Assembly: GCF_030814015.1 (NCBI RefSeq)
Contig: NZ_JAUSUL010000002.1
Span: forward strand, 1,054,001-1,118,000
Direction: 5' to 3'
Source of the DNA: Amorphus orientalis
GTDB lineage: Bacteria; Pseudomonadota; Alphaproteobacteria; Rhizobiales; Amorphaceae
Length of the DNA stretch: 64,000 nt
A program made the position numbers and the translations under genes. The first letter of the stretch is position 1. Each line of letters begins with the position of its first letter. This document shows, in pieces, positions 34,809 to 43,802 of this stretch. The notes under the pieces were generated by a model, which had not been told where the DNA came from, did no database searches, and saw nothing but the letters and a program-made list of their open reading frames with translations.

Positions 34809-36479
34809 TCAGTTGCCAGTCGGCATCGGGATGTTGACGCCGTCCTTGGCGAGTTGGTCACGGACCCACTCGTAACGCTGGTAGTCGGTGATGGTGATCG
34901 GTCCGGTGTAGACGTCGCTCTGCAGCTTGCGCGGCGGGTACTGGACGTACGTCTTGACCTTCTTCGCGACCGCTTCGTTCGCCACCGGCAGCGTCCAGGT
35001 GGCCTCCGTAAACGTGGTCATGAAGATGTCGTAGCGCTCCTGGGGATCGGACAGGAGGTCGAAGATCTGCGGTACCGTGGCGACGTACTTCTCCGCGCCC
35101 TTCCAGCCGAGATTGGTGTCGACTGCTAGGCCGCCCGTCGACGCACCGTCGTCGCCGCGGAGGTTGAAGACATACTTGAACTGGCCGACCCGTACGGCGC
35201 CCGGGGACAGCTCGTCTTCGGTGAAATAGAACCACTCCTTGCGCGGATCTTCACCGGTGCCTTCGAAGACGGGCGTGAGGTCGTAGCTGTCGAAGATGAT
35301 CGGCTGACCTTCGCGATCCTCGGTCGGCAGCTTCTCGCCAGCGACGGAGGCGAACGTCGCCATCAGATCGAGACCGCCGGTGATGTCGCTGCTGACGACG
35401 CCTTCCTTCACATGACCGGGCCAGCGGACGATCGCCGGGACGCGGTTGCCGCCTTCACGGACGGTTCCCTTGGTGCCGCGGAACGGGGTGTAGCCGGAGT
35501 CCGGATAGACGTCCTGCCAGGCACCGTTGTCCACGGTGTAGAAGACCAGCGTGTTGTCGGCGAGACCCAGTTCGTCGAGCTTCTTGAGAACCTCGCCCAC
35601 TCGGGTGTCGAGCTCGATGACCGCATCGGCGTAGTCGGTCTTGGTGACGGACTTGCCCTCGAACTCCGGCGCCGGAATGTTGGGCTGGTGGTTCTTCATG
35701 AAGTTGACGTTGATGAAGAACGGCTCGGACGGATCCTTGGCGGCATCCTCGAGAAACTCGATCGCCGCACTCTCCACGTACTTGTCGAGATAGGGGATGC
35801 CGACGACACCCTTGTCCGGCGTATCGACATACTCGCCGTTGACCTTGAAGTCCTCCTTGGCGGTCTCGCCGGCCTTGCCGGACAGCGCGCCACGGGTGGC
35901 CTTCTGGAACATCTCGCGCTGTTCCTCCGACATGGCCTTGTGCCATTTCGGATCGGTGTAGGTGTAGGCGTTGAGATGGTAGAGGAAGGCGTACTTCATC
36001 TCGTCGTAGCCGTGGGCGTTCGGCAGCGCGTAGTCCGCCTCGCCCAGATGCCACTTGCCGGTGAAGTAGGTCTTGTAGCCGGCGTTCTTGAGCACCGAGC
36101 CAAGGGTCCATTCCGCCTTCGGCAGGCCGCCGCCCTGGCCCTGGAAGGCCACCGTCGTCATGCCCGAGCGATTCGGAATGCGGCCGGTCTGAATGGCGGC
36201 GCGGCCGGGCGTGCAGCTCGGCTGGCCGTAGAAGTCGGTGAAGGTCATGCCTTCCGACGCCAGCTTGTCGAAGTTGGGCGTCGGCATGCCGCGGGCGGCG
36301 CCACCGAGATACGGGCCGAGATCGCCCCACCCGGTGTCGTCGGACACGATCAACAAAATGTTTGGCTTGGCGGCCGCGCCGGAGGCTGACGCACTGGCGC
36401 TTGTCGACGCGTCCTGCGCCCAGACCGGGCCGCCAACCGTCACGGCCAGAACGGCAGCGGCGATCAGTGTGGTTTTCAT
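34809..36479 (-). CDS. Exported type I (Cys-type) sulfatase
   Basis: This 556-residue arylsulfatase-family enzyme should release sulfate from sulfate esters in the periplasm. After the signal peptide (MKTTLIAAAVLAVTVGGPVWA) it shows the metal-binding SDDTGWGD (Asp47, Asp48). The formylglycine signature is C-T-P-G-R at Cys89-Arg93, followed by AAIQTGR. Further landmarks are GKWHLGE (Lys142, His144), TVDNG (Asp317, Asn318) and the substrate-contact FRGTKGTVREGG. The Cys-type motif needs an FGE, which the same block encodes. The start has GGGAGATC upstream. Divergent AraC regulators lie just upstream and may control it. Confidence 0.93.
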   Translation of the reverse strand: MKTTLIAAAVLAVTVGGPVWAQDASTSASASASGAAAKPNILLIVSDDTGWGDLGPYLGGAARGMPTPNFDKLASEGMTFTDFYGQPSCTPGRAAIQTGRIPNRSGMTTVAFQGQGGGLPKAEWTLGSVLKNAGYKTYFTGKWHLGEADYALPNAHGYDEMKYAFLYHLNAYTYTDPKWHKAMSEEQREMFQKATRGALSGKAGETAKEDFKVNGEYVDTPDKGVVGIPYLDKYVESAAIEFLEDAAKDPSEPFFINVNFMKNHQPNIPAPEFEGKSVTKTDYADAVIELDTRVGEVLKKLDELGLADNTLVFYTVDNGAWQDVYPDSGYTPFRGTKGTVREGGNRVPAIVRWPGHVKEGVVSSDITGGLDLMATFASVAGEKLPTEDREGQPIIFDSYDLTPVFEGTGEDPRKEWFYFTEDELSPGAVRVGQFKYVFNLRGDDGASTGGLAVDTNLGWKGAEKYVATVPQIFDLLSDPQERYDIFMTTFTEATWTLPVANEAVAKKVKTYVQYPPRKLQSDVYTGPITITDYQRYEWVRDQLAKDGVNIPMPTGN

Positions 36480-36715
36480 CTAGGATCTCCCATTGTCCCG
36501 GCGCTTCTGCGCGGGATCTCGTCATCGCCGGCGATGGCCTTAGCCGCGCTTCCGCGTCCCGACACAAAGGTCAAATCCGCTTGAAGGCGTCGGCAAGAGG
36601 GCGCAGAAACCCCTGCCCTCTCCCCGGCATATCTGGGGTGCACCTTGCTCCCCCCGGTAACAATTGAGATGAATGGGATCGGCGCTTGCCATTTTGCGCC
36701 ATTCGAAAGGTCCCG

Positions 36716-37744
36716 ATGATTCACCGCGGCGACATAGCGCTAACGCGCGCCGGAGGTTTAGGCACACTGCCGAACCTGTTCGAGGCGCGCGCGGGCGAAC
36801 GCCAACTGGTCGACCTGTTCCAGCAGACGCGGGTTCCGATGGGAATCATCGACGCGCCGCTGACCCCGGTTCCGGTTTGGGCGATGATGACATTGTTCGC
36901 TCGGGCGGGCCGCGTGCTCGGCGACCGGACGTTCGGCCTCGAAGTCGGAAGCCAGATGACCCACAGCGGATTCGGGCTCTGGGTCGAGCAGAACCTCCTA
37001 GCCCCGACCTTCGGCGGTGCGCTTCGGCGCAACGCAGCCACGATCTGGGCCCATCAAAGCGGCTGCCGAGTCGACGTGATCGATCGCGGCAGCCACGTGC
37101 TCTGGCGCTACATCCCACCCGCACTTGATGCGGTGAACCATCACCATTCCGATCACGTGATCATCCCGATGGTGGAATTCGCCCGGGTCTATCTCGGCCG
37201 GCGATGGGCACCGAAATGGATCGAGGTGAACTATCCGCGCGATGCAGACGCGCATTTGATCGAAGAAAAGCTCCAAATCCCGGTGCGGTTCGGATGCGAA
37301 GGGGTCGGGCTTCCGGTCGCGCATGCGGACCTCGGTGTGCAAAGTCAGATCGACTTCGCGCAGACCCGGCGCGTGGTCACCTTGCGCGAGGTCGTCGGAG
37401 AGGCGGTTCTTGCGAATGCCCCCGAACCGGCGCGGGCGATCTCTGCCATCCTCGCGATGCGGCTTCTGGACGGCGAAACGGATATCGAAGGCACCGCCTC
37501 TCTGGCCGGTCTCAGTGTTCGCGGCCTCCAACGACGTCTGATGCAGAAGGGCTACACCTACCGGGAGGTCGTGGACGCGGCGCGAAAGGCCAGAGCTGTC
37601 CGGCTTCTTGCCGATACGAATATGAGCGTGACCGCAATCGGCCTCTCGCTCGGTTACGACGACCACGCGAGTTTCACCCGCGCCTTCGGTCGCTGGACGG
37701 GATCGGCGCCTTTCAACTACCGCCGACAGCAGATGCCGCAATAA
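36716..37744 (+). CDS. AraC-family transcriptional regulator (first of a tandem pair)
   Basis: This 342-residue regulator has an N-terminal arabinose-binding-like domain of the kind found in OruR/VqsM-type proteins (GDIALTRAGGLGTLPNLFEARAGERQLVDLF start). A C-terminal AraC double HTH follows, DIEGTASLAGLSVRGLQRRLMQKGYTYREVVDAARKARAVRLLADTNMSVTAIGLSLGYDDHASFTRAFGRWTGSAPFNYR. AAAGG lies 5 bp before the ATG. It is divergent from the sulfatase gene, a probable target. It is a paralogue of the next gene. Confidence 0.9.
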   Translation: MIHRGDIALTRAGGLGTLPNLFEARAGERQLVDLFQQTRVPMGIIDAPLTPVPVWAMMTLFARAGRVLGDRTFGLEVGSQMTHSGFGLWVEQNLLAPTFGGALRRNAATIWAHQSGCRVDVIDRGSHVLWRYIPPALDAVNHHHSDHVIIPMVEFARVYLGRRWAPKWIEVNYPRDADAHLIEEKLQIPVRFGCEGVGLPVAHADLGVQSQIDFAQTRRVVTLREVVGEAVLANAPEPARAISAILAMRLLDGETDIEGTASLAGLSVRGLQRRLMQKGYTYREVVDAARKARAVRLLADTNMSVTAIGLSLGYDDHASFTRAFGRWTGSAPFNYRRQQMPQ

Positions 37745-37863
37745 GGTGTCGGACGGTCAGCCTCCGAACCTACCGTTGCCGCCCCTTCCCTTGCGCAACA
37801 TTTGTTAATTGGCCATCAAGATCAGCGCTGCTCGCTGGAGCGCGGTCATGGGGGAAGGCGGAC

Positions 37864-38907
37864 ATGGACTTTCGCGGTTCGATCGCGCTTGCCCGCGCCA
37901 GCGGCCTGGGTCCCCTGCCCCGTATCTTCGGAGAACGCACCAGCGAACGACAGCTCTGGCGCGCGCTCGAGCAGGCCGGTCTGCCCGTGGACATTGTCTC
38001 AGACCCCAATCTGCCGATCCCGACCTACGCCATGGTCGGCCTGTTCGAACGATGCGCCCGACTGCTCGGGGATCGGACGTTCGGCCTCGATGTCGGCTTC
38101 GCCATGGAAACCGACTGGGGATATGGCACCTGGGGTCAGTATGGCTGGCGATCGGCGACGCTCGGCGAAGCGATCCAACGTTACAACCGAACGGTCTGGG
38201 CCCACACGGTCGGCGGCGGCATCGACCTGCTGCAGCATCAAAACAGCTGGCTCTGGCGCAGCTTCGGCCCGAGCTTCAGCCGCAGCTCCATTCAGCACGC
38301 CGACCATCTGCTGGGTCCGATGATCATCGTCGCCCGCCGGTATCTCGGAAAGGACTGGATGCCGGAATGGGTGGAGGTCAGCTATCCGCGCGATCCGCAG
38401 GCCCACCTTCTCGAGGACCGGCTGCAGGTCCCGATCCTGTTCGATCGGCGCGGAACGGGAATCGCGATCCGCTCAGAGGACCTGCAGGCCGGACCGTTCC
38501 GGCACGCCCTCTTGTCAGCCGATGACCTCCCCTTGCGCGCCGTGCTGGCGGAAGGCGTCCTGCAGGCTGCGGAGGAGCCGGCCAGATCGCTGTCGGCGAT
38601 CGTGGCGCTCAGACTTCTGGACGGACACACCGATATCGAGGGCACGGCAAGGCTGGTCGGCATCGGCGTTCAGGGACTGCAGCGCCGGCTCCGCGAAAGG
38701 GGCTACACCTATCGCGAGATCGTGGAAGCCGCACGGCGCGAGCGCGCGATGAGCCTGCTTCGGGAGACCGATCTGTCCGTCCTGGAGATCGCCCTCACCC
38801 TCGGCTACCAGGATCACGCGAGCTTCACCCGCGCCTTTCGCCACTGGGTCGGCTGCGCACCGACAGCCTATCGGTTCCGATACCGGCCGACGCGCAAGGC
38901 AGGCTGA
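37864..38907 (+). CDS. AraC-family transcriptional regulator (second of a tandem pair)
   Basis: This 347-residue paralogue of the preceding regulator has the same layout: an N-terminal sensor beginning MDFRGSIALARASGLGPLPRIFGERTSERQLW, and a C-terminal double HTH ending ALTLGYQDHASFTRAFRHWVGCAPTAYRFR. GGGGGAAGG lies upstream of the ATG. The two share a clear residue pattern along their whole length (for example YPRDPQAHLLEDRLQVP versus YPRDADAHLIEEKLQIP), so they arose by tandem duplication. The sensor halves have diverged more than the DNA-binding halves, which suggests different effectors for similar sites. Confidence 0.9.
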   Translation: MDFRGSIALARASGLGPLPRIFGERTSERQLWRALEQAGLPVDIVSDPNLPIPTYAMVGLFERCARLLGDRTFGLDVGFAMETDWGYGTWGQYGWRSATLGEAIQRYNRTVWAHTVGGGIDLLQHQNSWLWRSFGPSFSRSSIQHADHLLGPMIIVARRYLGKDWMPEWVEVSYPRDPQAHLLEDRLQVPILFDRRGTGIAIRSEDLQAGPFRHALLSADDLPLRAVLAEGVLQAAEEPARSLSAIVALRLLDGHTDIEGTARLVGIGVQGLQRRLRERGYTYREIVEAARRERAMSLLRETDLSVLEIALTLGYQDHASFTRAFRHWVGCAPTAYRFRYRPTRKAG

Positions 38908-38993
38908 TCCGGCGGCCGCCTCCGCATCTCCCCGAAAGTCCGACGTCCCCACCCGGACTTGACGCCGGACCGGCCTGCCTGCACGGTCCTGCA

Positions 38994-39073
38994 CGTGAAG
39001 CGGGGCGCCTTTTTTGGGCTGAGAAGCACCCGTCGAACCTGATCTGGGTCATGCCAGCGAAGGGATCTTCACG
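38994..39073 (+). promoter_or_regulatory. TPP riboswitch (THI element)
   Basis: The P1 stem pairs CGTGAAG (38994-39000) with CTTCACG (39067-39073). Between them lie the conserved THI-box segments GGGGCGCC, GGCTGAGA (39017-39024) and ACCTGATCTGGGTCATGCCAGCGAAGGGA (39037-39065, conserved CUGAUC and GCCAGCGNAGGGA elements). It controls thiM-thiE; in Gram-negative bacteria TPP binding usually blocks the ribosome site. A CCCGGTG/CACCGGG hairpin at 39128-39147 near the thiM ribosome site may be part of the expression platform. Confidence 0.95.
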
Positions 39074-39177
39074 CGGACGGGTCCTCCGGTTCCGCGCATG
39101 AGTTTCCTTCGCCTCACCGTCACGCACCCCGGTGTTCGCGCACCGGGATGGCGCGACATCGAACGGAGGCGATTTCC

Positions 39178-39978
39178 ATGGATATGGACACCCTCGCCGC
39201 GATCGCCGATCGCGTGCGTCAGACACACCCCCTTGTCCAGAACATCACCAACTTCGTCGTCATGAACACGACGGCGAACGCGCTCCTGTCGGCCGGCGCG
39301 TCTCCGGCGATGGTCCATTCCGCCGACGAGGTGGAGGAGTTCGCCGGCCTGGCGTCGGCGCTCGTCATCAACATCGGCACGCTCTCCTCGGAATGGGCTG
39401 CGGCGATGAAGCTCGCGGTCGGGGTGGCCAACAAACGTCCGATCCCGTGGGTGCTGGACCCGGTCGGGATCGGCGCGACGACGTACCGGACGCGGCTGGC
39501 CAGCGATCTGGCGGCCATGGGGCCGACGGTGGTGCGCGGCAACGGCAGCGAGATCATCACCCTTTCGGGGTCGGTTGCGGCGCAGGGGCGCGGGGTCGAC
39601 AGCCTCCATGGTTCCGAGACCGCCCTCGATGCCGCCCGTACCCTCGCCGCGCGCACGGGCGGCGTGGTCGCCGTCACCGGCGAGAGCGACTACGTCACCG
39701 ACGGCGGCAGGCTGATCCGCATCGACGGAGGGCACGAACTGATGCCCCAGGTGACCGGGCTCGGGTGCACAGCGACCGCCCTGATCGGCGCGTTCTGCGC
39801 GGTCGAAGAGGACCGGATGGCCGCGACCACGGCGGCACTCGCGGTACTGGCGGCGGCCGGCCGATACGCGGGAAGCCGGGCCGAGGGTCCGGGCTCCCTG
39901 CCGGCCCTCCTGTTCGACGCCCTTCACAAGCTGGACCGGGACCTGCTCGCCGGTCATGCCGCCATATCGGAGGTCTGA
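39178..39978 (+). CDS. thiM: Hydroxyethylthiazole kinase ThiM
   Basis: ThiM phosphorylates salvaged 4-methyl-5-hydroxyethylthiazole for thiamine synthesis. The 266-residue ribokinase-like protein has PLVQNITNFVVMNTTANALLSAGASPAMVHS near residue 17-47. It also has KRPIPWVLDPVGIGATTYRT, RGNGSEI and the catalytic motif VTGLGCTATALIGAF, with Cys in the anion hole. GGAGG lies 9 bp before the ATG at 39178. It is the first gene after a TPP riboswitch and is followed 4 bp later by thiE. Confidence 0.95.
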   Translation: MDMDTLAAIADRVRQTHPLVQNITNFVVMNTTANALLSAGASPAMVHSADEVEEFAGLASALVINIGTLSSEWAAAMKLAVGVANKRPIPWVLDPVGIGATTYRTRLASDLAAMGPTVVRGNGSEIITLSGSVAAQGRGVDSLHGSETALDAARTLAARTGGVVAVTGESDYVTDGGRLIRIDGGHELMPQVTGLGCTATALIGAFCAVEEDRMAATTAALAVLAAAGRYAGSRAEGPGSLPALLFDALHKLDRDLLAGHAAISEV

Positions 39979-39982
39979 CCCG

Positions 39983-40618
39983 ATGCCCGTCCCGTTCGAT
40001 CTGACCCTCTACTTCGTGACCGACCACCGCCAGCCGATCGAGCAGACGGTGGACATCACCCGGGCGGCGGTCGCCGGCGGCGTGACGATGGTCCAGCTCC
40101 GCAAGCCGGAGGCCCACGGACGCCAGCTTCTGGAAGAGGCGCTGGCGCTCAAGGCGGTGCTTGCCGGAACCGGCGTGCCGCTGATCGTCAACGACCGGAT
40201 CGACGTGGCCCACGCCGCCGGTGCCGACGGTGTTCACGTGGGCCAAAGCGACCTGCCCGCCGCGGCGGCGCGGGCGATCCTCGGACCGGACGCGATCATC
40301 GGTCTGTCTTCCGTCACCCCGGAGGAAATGGCGGCGATCGACCCGGCCGCCGTCGACTATGTCGGGATCGGGCCGTTCGCCGCGACCACGACCAAGGGCG
40401 ACGCCGGGGACGCGCTCGCGATAGAGGGCACGCGGCACGCCTGCCGGCTGAGCCCAGTGCGGATGGTCGCCATCGGCGGCATCACCGAGACCAACGCCGC
40501 GGACGTCGCTACGACCGGCGTGGAGGGCATCTCGGTCGTCAGCGCGCTGTCCGAAGCGTCCGATCCGCGCGCCGCCGCCCACCGGCTGCGGGCCGCGTTC
40601 GAGACGGGGCGCGGTTAG
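39983..40618 (+). CDS. thiE: Thiamine phosphate synthase ThiE
   Basis: ThiE joins the thiazole phosphate from ThiM to HMP pyrophosphate, forming thiamine phosphate. The 211-residue TIM-barrel protein has GGVTMVQLRKPEA near residue 33-45, VPLIVNDRIDVAHAAGADGVHVGQSDLP, the pyrophosphate-site DYVGIGPFAATTTK and the C-terminal MVAIGGITETNAADVATTGVEGISVVSAL. It starts 4 bp after thiM; GGAGG overlaps the thiM 3' end. No thiD is present, so the pyrimidine half must come from elsewhere in the genome. Confidence 0.95.
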   Translation: MPVPFDLTLYFVTDHRQPIEQTVDITRAAVAGGVTMVQLRKPEAHGRQLLEEALALKAVLAGTGVPLIVNDRIDVAHAAGADGVHVGQSDLPAAAARAILGPDAIIGLSSVTPEEMAAIDPAAVDYVGIGPFAATTTKGDAGDALAIEGTRHACRLSPVRMVAIGGITETNAADVATTGVEGISVVSALSEASDPRAAAHRLRAAFETGRG

Positions 40619-40632
40619 CATATCGACTTGAA

Positions 40633-41802
40633 TCAGCCGGTCTTGGTGAACAGCTCCCGCCCGATCAGCATCCGGCGGATCTCGCTGGTGCCGGCGCCGA
40701 TCTCGTAGAGCTTGGCGTCGCGCAGGAGCCGGCCGGTCGGATAGTCGTTGATGTAGCCGTTGCCGCCGAGACACTGGATCGCGTCGAGCGCGACCTTCGT
40801 CGCCTGCTCTGCGGCATAGAGGATCGCACCGGCCGCGTCCTCGCGCGTCGTCCTGCCCGCGTCGCAGGCCTTCGCAACGGCGTAGACATAAGACCGGCAG
40901 GCGTTGAGGGCGACGTACATGTCGGCGAGCTTGCCCTGCATGAGCTGGAACTCGCCGATCGGCCGGCCGAACTGCTCGCGTTCGTGCAGGTACGGCACCA
41001 CGGCATCGAGGGCGGCCTGCATGATGCCGAGCGGACCGGCCGCCAGCACCACCCGCTCGTAGTCGAGGCCGGACATCAGCACGTTGACGCCCTTCCCCTC
41101 CGCCCCAAGGACGTTTTCCTCGGGAACCTCGCAATTCTCGAAGACCAGCTCCGACGTGTCGGACCCGCGCATGCCGAGCTTGTCGAGCTTCTGGGCCGGC
41201 TTGAAGCCGGGCATTCCCTTTTCGATCAGAAACGCGGTGATGCCGCGCGGCCCCGCATCCGGGTCGGTCTTGGCGTAGACGACCAGCGTGTCGGCGAGCG
41301 GGCCGTTGGTGATCCACATCTTGGAGCCGTTGAGCACGTAGCGGTCGCCGCGTTTGTCGGCGCGGGTGCGCATCGACACCACGTCCGAGCCTGCACCCGG
41401 CTCCGACATTGCGAGCGCGCCCACATGCTCGCCGGAAATCAGCTTGGGCAGGTAGCGCTCCTTCTGGGCCTGGGTCCCGTTCCGGCGGATCTGGTTCACG
41501 CACAGATTGGAATGGGCGCCATAGGAAAGCCCCACCGACGCCGAGCCCCGGCTGACCTCTTCCATCGCCACGCAGTGTTCCAGATAGCCGAGCCCGGAGC
41601 CGCCGAACTCCTCCTCCACGGTGATCCCGTGCAGTCCGAGGGCGCCCATCTCCGGCCAGAGATGGCGGGGAAACTCGTTGGTCCGATCGATGTCCGCGGC
41701 AAGCGGCGCGATGCGATCGTCAGAGAACGACCGCACGGTGTCGCGCAGCATGTCGGCGGTCTCGCCGAGACCGAAATCGAAGACGGGCAGGTCGTTGCGC
41801 AT
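40633..41802 (-). CDS. ivd: Isovaleryl-CoA dehydrogenase (acyl-CoA dehydrogenase)
   Basis: This 389-residue FAD enzyme of leucine catabolism oxidises isovaleryl-CoA to 3-methylcrotonyl-CoA and passes electrons to ETF. The visible segments are [66 protein letters not shown] and [10 protein letters not shown]. The catalytic Glu region is [24 protein letters not shown], followed by the C-terminal [20 protein letters not shown]. The [15 protein letters not shown] segment is characteristic of IVD over other acyl-CoA dehydrogenases. The methylcrotonyl-CoA carboxylase genes are not adjacent. It is convergent with thiE. Confidence 0.9.
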   Translation of the reverse strand: MRNDLPVFDFGLGETADMLRDTVRSFSDDRIAPLAADIDRTNEFPRHLWPEMGALGLHGITVEEEFGGSGLGYLEHCVAMEEVSRGSASVGLSYGAHSNLCVNQIRRNGTQAQKERYLPKLISGEHVGALAMSEPGAGSDVVSMRTRADKRGDRYVLNGSKMWITNGPLADTLVVYAKTDPDAGPRGITAFLIEKGMPGFKPAQKLDKLGMRGSDTSELVFENCEVPEENVLGAEGKGVNVLMSGLDYERVVLAAGPLGIMQAALDAVVPYLHEREQFGRPIGEFQLMQGKLADMYVALNACRSYVYAVAKACDAGRTTREDAAGAILYAAEQATKVALDAIQCLGGNGYINDYPTGRLLRDAKLYEIGAGTSEIRRMLIGRELFTKTG

Positions 41803-41998
41803 GGTGCCTGTTTCCTCGCAATCGCGAACCGGCTCGCTGACCCGGTTCCGTTTCCCCCACCATGCCGCTCCCCCTTCCTCCTAGGCAAGGCGGTTCCGGT
41901 CCCGTGAAAAAGTGTGATGCCGATCACGCTTCGCACGGTTCGGCGTTGATCTTCGCGGGCGGATACCGATTTCCAGGACGTCGGCAAGACGACCATCA

Positions 41999-42040
41999 CC
42001 CGGAGCGAGCGGCGATAAGCGGGTGCCGACTCGCTCCGGG
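41999..42040. promoter_or_regulatory. Large stem-loop just upstream of a methyltransferase gene
   Basis: Perfect 11-bp arms CCCGGAGCGAG (41999-42009) and CTCGCTCCGGG (42030-42040) extend inward by CGGC (42010-42013) pairing with GCCG (42025-42028) across a single-base A bulge. The 15-bp stem has an 11-nt loop and ends 24 nt before the ATG at 42065. No T-run follows, so it is not a simple terminator. It may regulate the following gene at the RNA or DNA level. Confidence 0.55.
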
Positions 42041-42064
42041 CGCCCGACCCCAAGGACCAAGCGC

Positions 42065-42715
42065 ATGGGATTCTATCAACGCAGCATCGGTCCCCACCTC
42101 GTCCGGATTGCCTGCGGAACGTCGCTTCTGGCGGAGCAGCGCAGGCGCATCGTGCCCAAGGCCGCCGGAACCGTCGTCGAGCTCGGCGTCGGCGCGGGCG
42201 CCAATCTTCCCTTCTACGATCGATCTCGGGTCAGCCGGCTGATTGCCGTCAACCCGAAGGACGGGTTCTGCGACCCGGACCGGCTGACGGCCGCCGCCGA
42301 CGGCCTTTCCCTCGACATTGTGGAGGAATCCGCCGAGGCGCTGTCCCTGGACACAGGCGTCGCGGACACCGTGGTCGTGACCTACACGCTCTGCTCGATC
42401 CCGGACGTGAAGGCGGCCCTCCTGGAAGCCAAACGGATCCTGAAGCCCGGCGGACGACTGCTGTTCTGCGAGCACGGCCGCTCAACCAAACCATCGACCG
42501 CGCGCCTGCAGGAACGCCTGACGCCGCTCTGGCAACCGCTTGCGTGCGGATGCCGGCTCGACCGGGATCCGGTCTGTCTCCTCACCCGGGCCGGTTTCGA
42601 GATCGACTGCGTGGAACAGGGATCGCTTCGCGGGGTGCCGGACGTGGTGGGCTTCCATCACGTCGGCATCGCCTCGCCCCGGACCGAACCGGCCGGCGGC
42701 CCTTTCTCCGCCTGA
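42065..42715 (+). CDS. Class I SAM-dependent methyltransferase
   Basis: This 216-residue Rossmann-fold methyltransferase has motif I VVELGVGAGANLPFYD near residue 37-52, the acidic end of strand 2 near IAVNPKD, motif IV ADTVVVTYTLCSIPD near 98-112 and KRILKPGGRLLFCEHG. The pattern LGVGAGANLPFY...LCSIPDV...ILKPGG...FCEHG is shared with METTL7/phospholipid-type methyltransferases, but the substrate is unknown. The ATG at 42065 follows a strong stem-loop, and the next gene follows after about 95 bp. Confidence 0.83.
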   Translation: MGFYQRSIGPHLVRIACGTSLLAEQRRRIVPKAAGTVVELGVGAGANLPFYDRSRVSRLIAVNPKDGFCDPDRLTAAADGLSLDIVEESAEALSLDTGVADTVVVTYTLCSIPDVKAALLEAKRILKPGGRLLFCEHGRSTKPSTARLQERLTPLWQPLACGCRLDRDPVCLLTRAGFEIDCVEQGSLRGVPDVVGFHHVGIASPRTEPAGGPFSA

Positions 42716-42809
42716 GACCGACACACACCGACGCCCCATCCCGGCGATTGCCATCGGCCGCCTGCCCGGTCCATTTGAATCGGGTGTTCGAGCGGTCAGG
42801 AGGTCCGGC

Positions 42810-43202
42810 ATGGAACATCACAGCGGCGGCTGCCTCTGCGGCCGGGTCCGACTGGCGGCGGCGGGACGACCGTACCGGGTCGGGCTCTGCCACTGCCTCG
42901 ACTGCCGCAAGCACCACGGCGCGCTCTTCTATGCCGCCGCGGTGTTTCCGGAGACGGCGGTCACGATCGAGGGCCAGACGCACAGCTACGCCGGGCGGCA
43001 CTTCTGCCCGACCTGCGGATCGTCCGTCTTTGCCAGAAGCGGCGACGAGATCGAGGTCTATCTGGGCACCTTCGACGCACCCGACCGCTTCGTTCCGAGC
43101 TACGAAAGCTGGACCGTCCGCCGCGAGGCATGGCTGCCGCCTTTCGATCTCGCCCACAGCTACGCCGGCGACCGTGAGGAAAGCGGCCGGAGCGAGGACT
43201 AG
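42810..43202 (+). CDS. GFA family zinc protein
   Basis: This 130-residue protein of the glutathione-dependent formaldehyde-activating (GFA) family has the zinc-binding cysteines of the fold: Cys8 and Cys10 in GGCLCGRVR, Cys27, Cys29 and Cys32 in LCHCLDCRK, and Cys66 and Cys69 in HFCPTCGSS. Few family members have proven activity, so a formaldehyde role is not claimed. AGGAGG lies 7 bp before the ATG. Confidence 0.87.
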   Translation: MEHHSGGCLCGRVRLAAAGRPYRVGLCHCLDCRKHHGALFYAAAVFPETAVTIEGQTHSYAGRHFCPTCGSSVFARSGDEIEVYLGTFDAPDRFVPSYESWTVRREAWLPPFDLAHSYAGDREESGRSED

Positions 43203-43214
43203 GCTCGATGTGCC

Positions 43215-43688
43215 TCAGCCTTCGAGATTTTCCACGCAGACCATTGTGAACAGCCCGGTCAGAATGTGAACAGAGGCGTTGTTCCGTTCGCCATAGACGT
43301 CGGCTTTGCAGATGGTGAGTCGTCGGCCGGACTTGATCACGCGGCCTTCCGCCACGACCACGTCGCCCACGGCCGGGTTCAGAAGGTTGACCTTGAACTC
43401 GCTGGTGAGAACGCCGGTGCCCGCCGGAAACAGGGTCAGCGCCGCGCAGCCGGCGGCGGTGTCGGCAAGCGCCGTCGTGGCGCCGGCATGAATATAGCCA
43501 TGCTGCTGGGTGACCCCGTCGGAGGCGGGAAGGCGAAGATCGACCGCGCCGGGCACGATGTCCGCGATTTCGGCCCCGAGCGTGCGCATGAGCCCCTGCT
43601 TGTAGAAGGAGTCCCGGATCAGCCGCTCATAGTCGGGATTGCGCGGCTCGAAACGGGGAAGATCGGTGGCGCGGGCATCCATAGGCAT
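43215..43688 (-). CDS. PaaI-family hotdog thioesterase
   Basis: This 157-residue single-domain hotdog acyl-CoA thioesterase has GVTQQHGYIHAGATTALADTAAGCAALTLFPAGTGVLTSEFKVNLLNPAVGDVVVAEGRVIKSGRRLTI, with the HAGxxxxLAD motif of the family. Unlike the PaaI at 12220 it is remote from phenylacetate genes and has an N-terminal extension of about 20 residues, so its substrate is unknown. GGAGAG precedes the ATG. It is convergent with the GFA gene. Confidence 0.87.
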   Translation of the reverse strand: MPMDARATDLPRFEPRNPDYERLIRDSFYKQGLMRTLGAEIADIVPGAVDLRLPASDGVTQQHGYIHAGATTALADTAAGCAALTLFPAGTGVLTSEFKVNLLNPAVGDVVVAEGRVIKSGRRLTICKADVYGERNNASVHILTGLFTMVCVENLEG

Positions 43689-43802
43689 CTCTCCATCCCT
43701 CGGCTTTCATCGCACGCGCGCGGTGCGAAGCCTGTTGTGACGGCGAGAATAGCCGAAGACGCACGCCGGTGAAGCCGATCGAACCGTCCTTCGAGCCGGA
43801 AA

